Shown here: positions 56,193 to 64,000 of the stretch, piece after piece | Layout of the letters: every line of letters starts with the position of its first letter | How positions within the stretch are numbered: position 1 is the stretch's first letter | Source of the DNA: Anabaena subtropica FACHB-260 | GTDB taxonomy: Bacteria; Cyanobacteriota; Cyanobacteriia; Cyanobacteriales; Nostocaceae | DNA length: 64,000 nucleotides | Direction: 5' to 3' | Assembly (NCBI RefSeq): GCF_014697105.1 | Contig: NZ_JACJRF010000001.1 | Location: 124,001 to 188,000, forward strand | Program-made: the position numbers and the translations under genes | Notes under the pieces: generated by a model | Told to the model about the DNA's origin: nothing | Seen by the model: only the letters and a program-made list of their open reading frames with translations | The model's database searches: none

Positions 56193-57953
56193 TTAGCGAA
56201 TATTTACTTCTTGTAACTGAGTCTCAGATTGGACATTGTCAACCTTAACAACAGAATTATGAGCCATCAAAGATTTTGCTCTTTGATTTGCATTGACTAC
56301 ACTATAAGCTACCTTTTGACTTTGGGGTTGTGGGCGTAGTTTTTGCGTGTATTCATTGAGTTTAGCCTGAGCCTGATCATAAACAGGAGTACCTTGGGGA
56401 ATTTTGCGGAGGTACTTGACAGCATTATCAAAGTTACCAGCTAATGCTTGTTTACTGGCTTGGTGTAAAAAGTAGGCGGCTCTAATTTGCCGTTTTTGAT
56501 TATATTCAGTCAGTTTTTTTTGCACCAAAGCACCAGCAGAACTTTCTTGGGGAATTTGGCGTAAATATTCTAATGCTGAAGAAAAATCTCTAGCCTCGGC
56601 TTTAGCATAAGCTTTGGCTAATAAATCTTTTGTTTCTACTTCAATATTGACATTGGCTTGTTCGACTACATTTTTAATTTTAGATTGCCAATATAAAATA
56701 TCAGGAACTTCGTTTGCAGCACTGAGGACATCTGACCATCTACTCTCAAGCAATGCTTGTTCAGCTAATGAATATTGTTTTGCTGCTGTTTGCCATTGTT
56801 GTTGCCATTCTTCGATGGTTGCTTGAGCGTCTGGATATACATTACTATGAGAAGGTATAAGTTTAGCTAAGGCGATCGCTTGTTGCAAGTCACCGTCTTG
56901 ATATTCTTTTGTCGCTTTATATAAAATTTCTGTTTCTGTATTGGCTGGAGAATTACTCAGCAATGAATAAGTTCCCAGTCCCATTACTAAAGTATTAATG
57001 GCTAGTCCTACTTTCATTCCTGTGAGTAGGGGTGATATTTGTTCAGAAGTATCTTCTGGTTGAGTGTTCTCCATTCGCTGTGCGTTGACAACAGGCGCTA
57101 GGGAGGTTTCCCATTTCATCTGTTGGAGTACACGCAATACCTCACCCGCAGACTGGAAGCGCTCTTGGAAATTGTAGCGGATCATTTGGCTGAGAATAGC
57201 AGCTAGATAGTCACTAACTGGTGTATCAGCAGAACGCCAAATCATCTCATTAGTATTAGGATCTACTTTTAATTGCAGTGGTTCTAAACCAGTTAACGCC
57301 TGGATAGTAATCATTCCTAGAGCATAAATATCACTATTGATCTGGGTTTGACCAATAAATTGCTCTGGCGGTATGTATCCCAAGGAAGTAGCAGGAACTT
57401 GATAGATAGATAATTGTTCATCTATGCCAAAATTGACTGACTGGATAGAACCAAAGTCAATTAAAACTAATTTGCCATTAACAGAACGCCTAATTAAATT
57501 CTCTGGTTTAATATCGCAATGGATGACACCTTGCGAATGCACAAATTCTAAAATATTTAACGCATCTTCTAAAAATGTAATAACTTCATTCTCGCGCCAC
57601 AGAGAACCCCAATTTTTCGCAATTGGCAATTCCGCAGTTAAAGCGTGTCCGGCGATGTACTCTTGCACTAAGTAGAAGCGCTCATTTTCCTCAAAACAAG
57701 CGATGAAGTTGGGAATTTGGGGATGTTGTCCCAAATGTTTGAGGGTTTCAGTTTCTGTCAAAAAACGTAATCTGATTGTATCTAAGTGGCTAGAGTGGAA
57801 ACTGTTAACTTTAAGTTGTTTAACAACACATTTAGGTTGATGTGGGTAATTGATATCTACAGCAATGTATGTTTGTCCAAATACTCCTGAACCCAGGTTT
57901 TGGACAATTTGGTAGCGTGCTTGCAGTACTTTACCGATCATGTGGTGGTTCAT
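56193..57953 (-). CDS. Ser/Thr protein kinase with C-terminal repeat region
   Basis: 586 residues. Kinase domain ~11-285: GSGVFGQTYIAVD (P-loop), Lys45 in CVVKQLKV, catalytic loop HCDIKPENLI (Asp147), DFG at 166-168, and GYIPPEQF. HCD instead of HRD is usual in this cyanobacterial Pkn group. A membrane segment at ~312-333 (GMKVGLAINTLVMGLGTYSL) separates it from an extracytoplasmic helical region with repeated LxxIPQxxxxYxxAQxKLNEY units. Substrates unknown. Start at 57953 or four codons later at 57941. Confidence 0.88.
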   Translation of the reverse strand: MNHHMIGKVLQARYQIVQNLGSGVFGQTYIAVDINYPHQPKCVVKQLKVNSFHSSHLDTIRLRFLTETETLKHLGQHPQIPNFIACFEENERFYLVQEYIAGHALTAELPIAKNWGSLWRENEVITFLEDALNILEFVHSQGVIHCDIKPENLIRRSVNGKLVLIDFGSIQSVNFGIDEQLSIYQVPATSLGYIPPEQFIGQTQINSDIYALGMITIQALTGLEPLQLKVDPNTNEMIWRSADTPVSDYLAAILSQMIRYNFQERFQSAGEVLRVLQQMKWETSLAPVVNAQRMENTQPEDTSEQISPLLTGMKVGLAINTLVMGLGTYSLLSNSPANTETEILYKATKEYQDGDLQQAIALAKLIPSHSNVYPDAQATIEEWQQQWQTAAKQYSLAEQALLESRWSDVLSAANEVPDILYWQSKIKNVVEQANVNIEVETKDLLAKAYAKAEARDFSSALEYLRQIPQESSAGALVQKKLTEYNQKRQIRAAYFLHQASKQALAGNFDNAVKYLRKIPQGTPVYDQAQAKLNEYTQKLRPQPQSQKVAYSVVNANQRAKSLMAHNSVVKVDNVQSETQLQEVNIR

Positions 57954-58187
57954 GAGCTGGTTACTGAGTTAGTCCTTATATAAGTATTCTTTTTATTGTC
58001 TGCTGTTTCCGGAATAGCTAAAAGACAAATTACTCTAACGTAGAGTCTGAAAATGTCAGCTTAGTTCCTTAAGTATTGTTACTCTCAGTAAAAATGATTC
58101 TAATACTAAAACTGCCACCAGTCCTAAGTTAGTTGTAGAGTGGGAAATATACTGAATAAGTGCTTAATAAGTGACAAAGTATAAAAT

Positions 58188-59741
58188 CTAACTATTAGCT
58201 TTTTCATCATGTTCCACTACTTCAGATTTATCTGTTAACGGTTTGACAACTCGTGCGATCGCTTCCTGCACAAATGCTTTAATAAACTCATCCCGGCGAT
58301 TCATCTGAAACTGTTTCTGCACTACTTCCGTCATCCCACCATCACCCCAATCTTGGTCATGGCGAAAATATTCAATAAAACTCTTACCTGCTATTCTGGT
58401 TAAATAAGCAGCTGTTACCCCTTGAATGGCTTTTCCAATTACAAAGGTGGCAACATTAAGTTGTAAAGCCGTACTCAGTAATTGAATTGCACCCTTAACA
58501 ATACCCAAACTGGCAATAGTTTTAGCTAGAGAAAGGGCTAACTCCCGTCCCCGTTCCATGTTTAATTCACAGCCGTAGACTTTGCCAATTTCTACAACCA
58601 TTTGGGCATTGACCGCCGCCGTTGCCAGTAAATCTACTACAGGTAAAGGCGTAACTGATACTACACCTGCCCCAATCCACTGAAAACGCTCGACAATTTT
58701 ATCAGCTTGACGACGACGTTGTGCGTCGATGAGTTTGCGGGCTTCTTCTCCCAAACGCAGAGATTGCAAAAGAATATTATCCGCCACCAAATCCTCACCC
58801 TCAGCCCGTAAAATCGCCGCCATCCGCCGCAGTAAGGGGATAATATCTGGTTCTGGTTGGAAAGGTTCCCCTGTTTCTAATTGTGCAGCTTCAGGATTAG
58901 CAGCGATCGCTACGACATCATTTGTAGCAATAAATCCCAACACCCGTTGACGTAACCTTGCCAAAATCACCTCTTTATCTTCATCTGTATAGAGGTCGGT
59001 TTTATTGAGGACTAAGAGCGATCGCTTACCAATTTCCGCTAAACTCTTTAAAGGTTCGTATTCTGACCGTCTTAAGTCATTATCCACCACAAACAACAGT
59101 AAATCTGCCTCTGTTGCCAATTCTCTGGCTAATTGTTCTCGTTCTGTTCCCGCCACCCCAGCCTCTAAAATCCCTGGCGTATCTGTAATTAAAATCTTCC
59201 TTTCTAAGCCTTTCAACCGCAAACAATAAGTTTCTCCGACTTGGGTTGTCCCCATTGGTGCATCTACTTTACCTACCATCCGTCCCATAATCGCATTGAC
59301 CAAGGAAGTTTTTCCTGCACTCCCTGTACCAAAAACCACTACTTGAATTTCCCCCCTTGCTAAGTTGGTTTCGATCTCCTGAGAACGACTTAATAAAGCC
59401 TGTCGTGTAACTTCATCCTGAATTTGGGCTACCTGTTGCCGCACAGCCTGTAAGGTAGTAGAAGCTGCATCAGACTTAGCCGCAGGAATTTGTGCTGCTG
59501 TCACTCGCCTACGATTGCTACGGGAGCGTTGTTCACCAGCCTGCAACATCATGACGTAATAAATAAAGGCAGCAACTAAGCAGCCAATAAGAACAATCAG
59601 CAGCAACAACAGCAAATTACCCAGCAGTGGCGAATAAGATAACTGCCAGTAAAGGCGCGATAGGGAATCAATCAGCCACAGGGCAAGTCCCAATATAACA
59701 ATTAAACCAACAATCAGCGTGACTATGCGCGACAGAGGCAT
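58188..59741 (-). CDS. Membrane-anchored GTPase with DUF697 domain
   Basis: 517 residues. Two N-terminal membrane segments (7-27 and ~41-66), a basic linker, then a G domain: P-loop GTGSAGKTS (138-146), DTPG (187-190), NKTD (246-249). The C-terminal half (~340-480, IVERFQWIGAGVVSVTPLPV and GRELALSLAKTIASLGIVK) is DUF697 type. Related proteins in cyanobacteria and chloroplasts are of unknown function. Ends with a charged tail. Confidence 0.85.
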   Translation of the reverse strand: MPLSRIVTLIVGLIVILGLALWLIDSLSRLYWQLSYSPLLGNLLLLLLIVLIGCLVAAFIYYVMMLQAGEQRSRSNRRRVTAAQIPAAKSDAASTTLQAVRQQVAQIQDEVTRQALLSRSQEIETNLARGEIQVVVFGTGSAGKTSLVNAIMGRMVGKVDAPMGTTQVGETYCLRLKGLERKILITDTPGILEAGVAGTEREQLARELATEADLLLFVVDNDLRRSEYEPLKSLAEIGKRSLLVLNKTDLYTDEDKEVILARLRQRVLGFIATNDVVAIAANPEAAQLETGEPFQPEPDIIPLLRRMAAILRAEGEDLVADNILLQSLRLGEEARKLIDAQRRRQADKIVERFQWIGAGVVSVTPLPVVDLLATAAVNAQMVVEIGKVYGCELNMERGRELALSLAKTIASLGIVKGAIQLLSTALQLNVATFVIGKAIQGVTAAYLTRIAGKSFIEYFRHDQDWGDGGMTEVVQKQFQMNRRDEFIKAFVQEAIARVVKPLTDKSEVVEHDEKANS

Positions 59742-60112
59742 GGGTGGCGACGGTAAAGATTAAATAGGCAGATGCTTCTAATCTTAATAGTTTCAGTATT
59801 TTTCACCAGAGTACAACAAGCAACTTTATCAGCAGTCAAAAGTAATAGTAGTATTAAAGTCGTTTAATAATTCCACAATAAATACTTAGTTATATAGAAA
59901 ATTTATCCATTATCAACAGGTGAGAAAGACTATATGTGACGAAATCACTTAAAATTAAGTAATTTACTTTTTATATCTTAGTATTATAACAAATCAGTGT
60001 ACACTCAAAAGATGATTTGCGGCTATGCTCCTACTCCGCAGCAATTTTCCATAAACTAGTGCAGTGCAGCGTAAATAAACATACCATTTTAAATCGCGTA
60101 AAAGTCCATTCC
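59742..60112. other. Gene-free gap, 371 bp
   Basis: Between the GTPase start and the stop of the second pentapeptide gene. AT-rich, with no repeat or hairpin that stands out and no open frame. It holds the GTPase promoter on the minus strand. Confidence 0.55.
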
Positions 60113-60826
60113 TCAATCATGTACTGTTCCATCAGGCATAATTGCTCCTCGTAGTTCAGCATCTGTGAGAATTGTTCCGGTTAAGTCTGCTCCTTGCAGA
60201 TTTGCTTTTCGTAAAATGGCACTATCCAAATTTGCGTAACTCAAATCTGCATTTTGCAAACTAGCACCACTTAAATCAGCCGCCAGATTCCCCCACTGTA
60301 TTGTTCGGCCAAAATTTGCTCGACACAACTTTGCCCCATCTAAATTGGCGTGATGCAGGGAAGCAGATCTCAGGTCAGCATAGCTTAAATCTGCCCCAGT
60401 AAATATCACATATCCTAAATCTGTACGCTGGTTGGAACTGGGACGCAAGTCTGCTTGAAATAGTAAGGAACGTGAGAGATTGGCACTGTTCAAATTAGCA
60501 CCACACAAACTAGCTTTAATTAAATTGGCTTCTTCCAAACGAGTCTTAACTAATTTTGCACCAGTTAAATCTGCTTCTCGAAGAATAGCGCGATACAAAT
60601 CTGCATGACTCAAGTCTATTCCCCAAAGGATGGCTTCGCTCAAATCCGCTTCTTGTAAACAGGTGTGGCTGAAGTTGCTTTTACCAAGTCGTGTCTGACG
60701 TAAATCGGCATAGCTCAAATCTGCGCCTGTGAGGGTTGCATTTGTTAACTCTACTTCTTGCAGATTGACTCGCTGAAAGTTACGTTTGCCAGCAGCATAA
60801 AGTTTAAGAATTTCACCCACATCCAT
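60113..60826 (-). CDS. Pentapeptide-repeat protein, 237 aa
   Basis: The leader MDVGEILKLYAAGKRNFQRV is followed by about 40 A(N/D)LxX units (GADLSYADLRQTRLGKSNF, READLTGAKLVKTRL and so on), interrupted once by RPSSNQRTDLG. It is expected to form a quadrilateral beta-helix. Same leader type as the 122-residue protein at 9629-9997. Cytosolic, role unknown. Confidence 0.87.
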   Translation of the reverse strand: MDVGEILKLYAAGKRNFQRVNLQEVELTNATLTGADLSYADLRQTRLGKSNFSHTCLQEADLSEAILWGIDLSHADLYRAILREADLTGAKLVKTRLEEANLIKASLCGANLNSANLSRSLLFQADLRPSSNQRTDLGYVIFTGADLSYADLRSASLHHANLDGAKLCRANFGRTIQWGNLAADLSGASLQNADLSYANLDSAILRKANLQGADLTGTILTDAELRGAIMPDGTVHD

Positions 60827-60949
60827 AAATAATTAAAAATTTAAAAATTAATCAATTTCAATTCAAAGGGTATGATACCAACTCTTTAAATTTGTTTTCC
60901 TGTAATTCCCGTATTTTCTAGATGCCCCTGTCTAGTATTTATCGCCATG

Positions 60950-61217
60950 TTAGATTTCAATGGTATGAGGTTGGATGAATTCTGTCATCAGTTCTGCGAC
61001 GGATATGATGCCCTGGTTGTAGCCAACATTCGTTCCCGAAAATATTAAACCATGTTCTACGTCTTTAGAAAATTGGCGTTTTATCGTGAAGTGCTTTCAG
61101 ACTCTGTGTTTGTTGTAGTAAACGCTGACTGATGCGATCGCATACTAACTCACAAAGTTCAAATATCATGGGGTCAGTATTATAACTAAATACAATTAAA
61201 GTTTGTTGTAAGTAGTC
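60950..61217 (-). pseudogene. Decayed gene, nitronate monooxygenase-like C-terminus
   Basis: In the 445-bp gap before crtO, the minus strand reads VEHGLIFSGTNVGYNQGIIS and VAELMTEFIQ to a TAA at 60950-60952. This looks like the C-terminus of a nitronate monooxygenase/2-nitropropane dioxygenase-type flavoprotein. Further upstream, in another frame, it reads FSYNTDPMIFELCELVCDRI and QRLLQQTQSLKAL. The join needs a frameshift near 61070-61095 and the 5' part is missing. Remnant status is clear; family assignment is tentative. 60827-60949 has nothing else. Confidence 0.45.
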
Positions 61218-61220
61218 AAC

Positions 61221-61259
61221 AGTCAACAGTTAAAGGTTCTGCACTATGAACTGTTGACT
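61221..61259 (-). terminator. Inverted AGTCAACAGTT repeat after crtO
   Basis: AGTCAACAGTT (61221-61231) and AACTGTTGACT (61249-61259) can pair, 12 bases after the crtO stop on the minus strand. TTGACTATGGACTGTTGACT-type repeats are common in this genome (also near 55640 and 49597), so it may be a dispersed repeat as much as a terminator. Confidence 0.5.
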
Positions 61260-61271
61260 ATGGACTGTTGA

Positions 61272-62969
61272 CTATTGATTAATCCCAAACACCGACCCAA
61301 CCGTTGACTTAATTGAATCCCTAGCATCCTTGAGAGTCTGAGTAATGGGATGCTTCGTTTGTAAAAATACCCGCGCACAGTTACGTCCTGGCATTCCTGA
61401 AATCGAACCACCAGGATGAGTTCCTGCACCAGTCAGAAACAGATTGTCAATGGGGGTTTTGTAGTTTGCTATTTCTGGCAAGGGGCGGAAAAAGACCATT
61501 TGATCCAAGGTCATGTCAATATGGTAGTAATTGCCTTTGTATGCACCTAATCTTTCACCCAATTCTGCTGGACTTTCTACACGACGGGCAATAGTTGCGG
61601 TTTTGACGTTTGGGGCATAAGTTGCCAATTTATCAACTACCTTGTCTGCAACTTGGTTTTTCAATTCATCTGTCCAACCAGTACCTTTCAAACCAGAACC
61701 TTCTGCACCAGCGATTTGATAAGGCGCAAAAAATTCAATCCACACTGTATGTTTGCCTGGAGGTGCTAAAGTGGGGTCGAGATAACTAGGCATGACTACA
61801 TACATTGATGGGTCAGCATCGGGTATTTCCCCCAAGGTACATTTACTATGTGCTTGTTCCACATGAGTAACAGAATCAGCAATTAAGATAGACCCAACTA
61901 AATATTCATCTTTATGGGCGTGGAAGGGAAAGCGGAGGGGTTCATCTAACGCCAAATCTATCTTGAGGATGGTTTCATTATTGTTGACAATGCGGCGTTC
62001 CAATCTTTCCCATAAATCTGGGTCTGCTGAATCCACATCGCTTTTATCGGTCATTTCTAAAAACAACCGTTTAGCGTCGATATTAGAAATCACACCATAT
62101 TTAGCACGATATTCTTGGCCACCAGCCACCCGCACACCGACAGCTTTACCATCATCAATCAAAACTTTGTCAACGTGTTGGTCGGTGAGAATCACACCAC
62201 CTTTACTTATAACCAAATTCACCAAAGCTTTTACCAATGCGCCAGTACCGCCGCGAGGTCTAGCCATACCAGGGTTATGACGCATCGCCATCATGATTGC
62301 ACCAATGGCTATGGTTTTTTGGGATGGTGGCGCACCTAGTTCTGATGCTAGTCTTGCTAGGGGTGCTTTGAGAAATTCCGAATCAAACCACTCGTTGAGA
62401 ATATCTTCAGCACTGGTCAACATATTCCGAACAAAGTCCAGGGTTTTGTTGGGAGAACCTATGACTGAAAATAAATCTTTAAATTTTGTGATGTCGTAGT
62501 TACCGAGTATATCTATGATTGATTTAGGCGGAGCATTAAACATAGGAATCATTGCACCTATTGCCCGTTGCCAATATTCAGTAAACTCGGCGTATTTTTT
62601 AGCATCACGTTCACTATAACGGGCAATTTCTGCACAAGTCTTTTCTAAAGATTTATGAGCTAAAAAGTACTTACCGTCAGGATGAGGACAGAAAACGACT
62701 GGATCACATTCTAGATATTCTAAGCCGTATTTTCCCAATTCTAATTCTTCAACTACTGGCCCCAAATGTATAAATTCGTGATCGATCGCACACAAGTTAA
62801 ATAGAAACCCAGGTGCTTCTTTGGGTAAACACTCCTCTGTTGTGGCTGCACCGCCAGGAACAGGACGCTTTTCCAGTAGCAGGACACTATAGCCAGCCTT
62901 TAGCAAATAAGCAGCACAAACTAGCCCGTTATGTCCAGCACCGATAATTACAACATCATACTCTTGCAT
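61272..62969 (-). CDS. crtO: Beta-carotene ketolase CrtO-type oxidoreductase
   Basis: 565 residues from the ATG at 62969; an in-frame TTG at 62984 is less likely. FAD-binding Rossmann start VVIIGAGHNGLVCAAYLLKA (Gly10, Gly12, Gly15), GGAATTEE, MARPRGGTGALVKALVNLV and the C-terminal FAD contact LFLTGAGTHPGGSISGMPGR. The phytoene-desaturase-like ketolase CrtO of Anabaena, which makes echinenone from beta-carotene, has this N-terminus and length to my recollection. A generic phytoene-dehydrogenase-like enzyme is the alternative. Confidence 0.82.
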   Translation of the reverse strand: MQEYDVVIIGAGHNGLVCAAYLLKAGYSVLLLEKRPVPGGAATTEECLPKEAPGFLFNLCAIDHEFIHLGPVVEELELGKYGLEYLECDPVVFCPHPDGKYFLAHKSLEKTCAEIARYSERDAKKYAEFTEYWQRAIGAMIPMFNAPPKSIIDILGNYDITKFKDLFSVIGSPNKTLDFVRNMLTSAEDILNEWFDSEFLKAPLARLASELGAPPSQKTIAIGAIMMAMRHNPGMARPRGGTGALVKALVNLVISKGGVILTDQHVDKVLIDDGKAVGVRVAGGQEYRAKYGVISNIDAKRLFLEMTDKSDVDSADPDLWERLERRIVNNNETILKIDLALDEPLRFPFHAHKDEYLVGSILIADSVTHVEQAHSKCTLGEIPDADPSMYVVMPSYLDPTLAPPGKHTVWIEFFAPYQIAGAEGSGLKGTGWTDELKNQVADKVVDKLATYAPNVKTATIARRVESPAELGERLGAYKGNYYHIDMTLDQMVFFRPLPEIANYKTPIDNLFLTGAGTHPGGSISGMPGRNCARVFLQTKHPITQTLKDARDSIKSTVGSVFGINQ

Positions 62970-63066
62970 ATTTGTTATTTGCAAATAAAGTGGCTTGGTA
63001 ATATGAAAAAGGGTAACAAAGAAATGACAACCTTGATAATCAATAGTAACTAAAACTCAGGTATTT

Positions 63067-63834
63067 TTAATGCTGTGAATTATTATTACCTATGACTGAC
63101 TCAGGGATTTGCATAACATTAACTTCTAATGATAAAATTAATATTCCTTGACGCATTTCCATATTTTTAATACAAATTTTCATGTCTTCCCAAACAAAAT
63201 AAGGAAGATTTACTAGATACTTGGCTTTTTGCATCAAGGAGGTAACTAATTCTAAAGAAACTCCTTTCCCTTGAGTACAATGAAAGCTCTCTAGCATTAT
63301 AGGTTGTGAGGCAGTGCGAGGGCGAATCATGGCAGTAAAACCTAATAGTTGACTATTATTTTTTTGTTTTAATAATAAATTTCCTCGAAAACCCATTTGA
63401 TAATTACTAGGTAAAAATATTTGGATATGTTCCATTTCAAAATTGACAATTTCTCCATCTACATCCAAGTCAAAATTTTGCATTAACTTGCGAGTAAAAT
63501 CTGAAGTAAGGGCGGAGTTAATATCTGCTTCGGAGAGGATAACACGAGCAGCTAAATTTACAGGCTTATCTAGTTGAATATCTCCAAAAATGGCGCTTAG
63601 AGGGTTGATAGCAATACTATCGGTCTTGACTTGGATTTCTTGGACGCGAATATTTTGTTTAGTGACCAAGCCTTGACCAGCAACTGTAACACCATCTGCT
63701 TGTCCCTGCACTACTTTTAAAATGTCAGTTTGTACATAAATATCAATTTGTTCGGCTGTATCTAGCTGATTAAATATACTTCTTTCAGCTACTTGGGATA
63801 TTAAATGCTCTTCCAAATTTTGCTTGTCTGGCAT
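63067..63834 (-). CDS. DUF2993 protein
   Basis: 255 residues from the ATG at 63834 (MPDKQNLEEHLISQVAERS). An earlier ATG at 63918 is in frame but adds a tyrosine-rich leader out of keeping with the family. The pattern KVVQGQADGVTVAGQGLVTK, DSIAINPLSAIFGDIQLDKP, LSEADINSALTSDFTRKLM is DUF2993, a beta-rich LPS- or lipid-binding-like domain frequent in cyanobacteria. No signal peptide. Function unknown. Next gene upstream lies beyond the window. Confidence 0.8.
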   Translation of the reverse strand: MPDKQNLEEHLISQVAERSIFNQLDTAEQIDIYVQTDILKVVQGQADGVTVAGQGLVTKQNIRVQEIQVKTDSIAINPLSAIFGDIQLDKPVNLAARVILSEADINSALTSDFTRKLMQNFDLDVDGEIVNFEMEHIQIFLPSNYQMGFRGNLLLKQKNNSQLLGFTAMIRPRTASQPIMLESFHCTQGKGVSLELVTSLMQKAKYLVNLPYFVWEDMKICIKNMEMRQGILILSLEVNVMQIPESVIGNNNSQH

Positions 63835-64000
63835 GAACTCATACTTTCTTAATTTCCTATTACTAGTTACTGTAAACTCTAAATAGGTGTAAATGAATCT
63901 ATAGGATGGTATATACAAAAAAGAGCATAATTAGTACGCAAATATTTTTGATGAGTAAAGACATTAATTTTCAATGAACCTTAAGGAAGATTTATTAAAC

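Overview
The window is chromosomal DNA from a filamentous, probably heterocyst-forming cyanobacterium of the Nostoc/Anabaena type. The evidence is direct: many GCGATCGC (HIP1) octamers, a light-independent protochlorophyllide reductase subunit (chlB), a high-light-inducible Chl-binding protein, a CrtO-type carotenoid ketolase, a group 1 cyanobacterial sigma factor, large PAS/GAF hybrid kinases, pentapeptide-repeat proteins, DUF4347/RTX giant proteins, and dispersed intergenic repeats typical of Nostocales. I cannot fix the species from sequence alone.

Layout. 1-6.6 kb: end of a DUF1636 gene, a DOMON-like plus NahK-like kinase gene pair, arfB, a small unknown gene, a phosphodiester glycosidase and chlB. 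6.8-13.6 kb: a hybrid histidine kinase, a pentapeptide protein, a secreted unknown, glpK, and a two-gene operon of unknown function (zinc-ribbon protein plus tandem winged-helix-like protein). 14-18.4 kb: hsp20, a SpoIIM/membrane/RDD group and a squalene/phytoene synthase homologue. 18.4-28.2 kb: a 1.4-kb gene-free stretch with dispersed repeats, then two paralogous DUF4347-RTX proteins. 28.2-36 kb: pabAB, holA, a DUF4168 protein and a 1293-residue hybrid kinase. 36.7-42.3 kb: a MarR regulator divergent from two YdcZ-type membrane proteins, DUF1349, uridine-kinase-like and methyltransferase genes, then a scar zone with an IS1-family element, a gene cut by it and an IS4-type remnant. 42.3-52.8 kb: a sensor protein with a degenerate kinase domain, a membrane protein, a GHL10 glycoside-hydrolase-like protein, glcD, miaA, gyrB and a fasciclin lipoprotein. 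52.8-64 kb: a 1.7-kb leader region, rpoD/sigA, an hli gene, a Ser/Thr kinase, a DUF697 GTPase, a second pentapeptide protein, a decayed gene, crtO and a DUF2993 protein.

Most genes are single transcription units. Likely co-transcribed sets are the NahK-like/DOMON pair (ATGA overlap), zinc-ribbon/tandem-wHTH (8-bp gap), the membrane protein/RDD pair, pabAB/holA, the two YdcZ genes, and DUF1349/uridine kinase-like (4-bp overlap). No rRNA, tRNA, CRISPR array or complete prophage was seen.

The most interesting items are: a sensor protein that has lost its phospho-accepting histidine (Gln533) but keeps a cyanobacteriochrome-like GAF with the expected Cys; DUF4347 domains whose His and Cys motifs look like a caspase/CHAT-type dyad; a seven-unit 147-bp tandem repeat encoding a full FG-GAP propeller; the unknown zinc-ribbon/tandem-wHTH operon; MarR-type operators; a duplicated control element in the miaA-gyrB gap; a programmed-frameshift-like A8 tract in the IS1 transposase; and several MITE-like repeat families.
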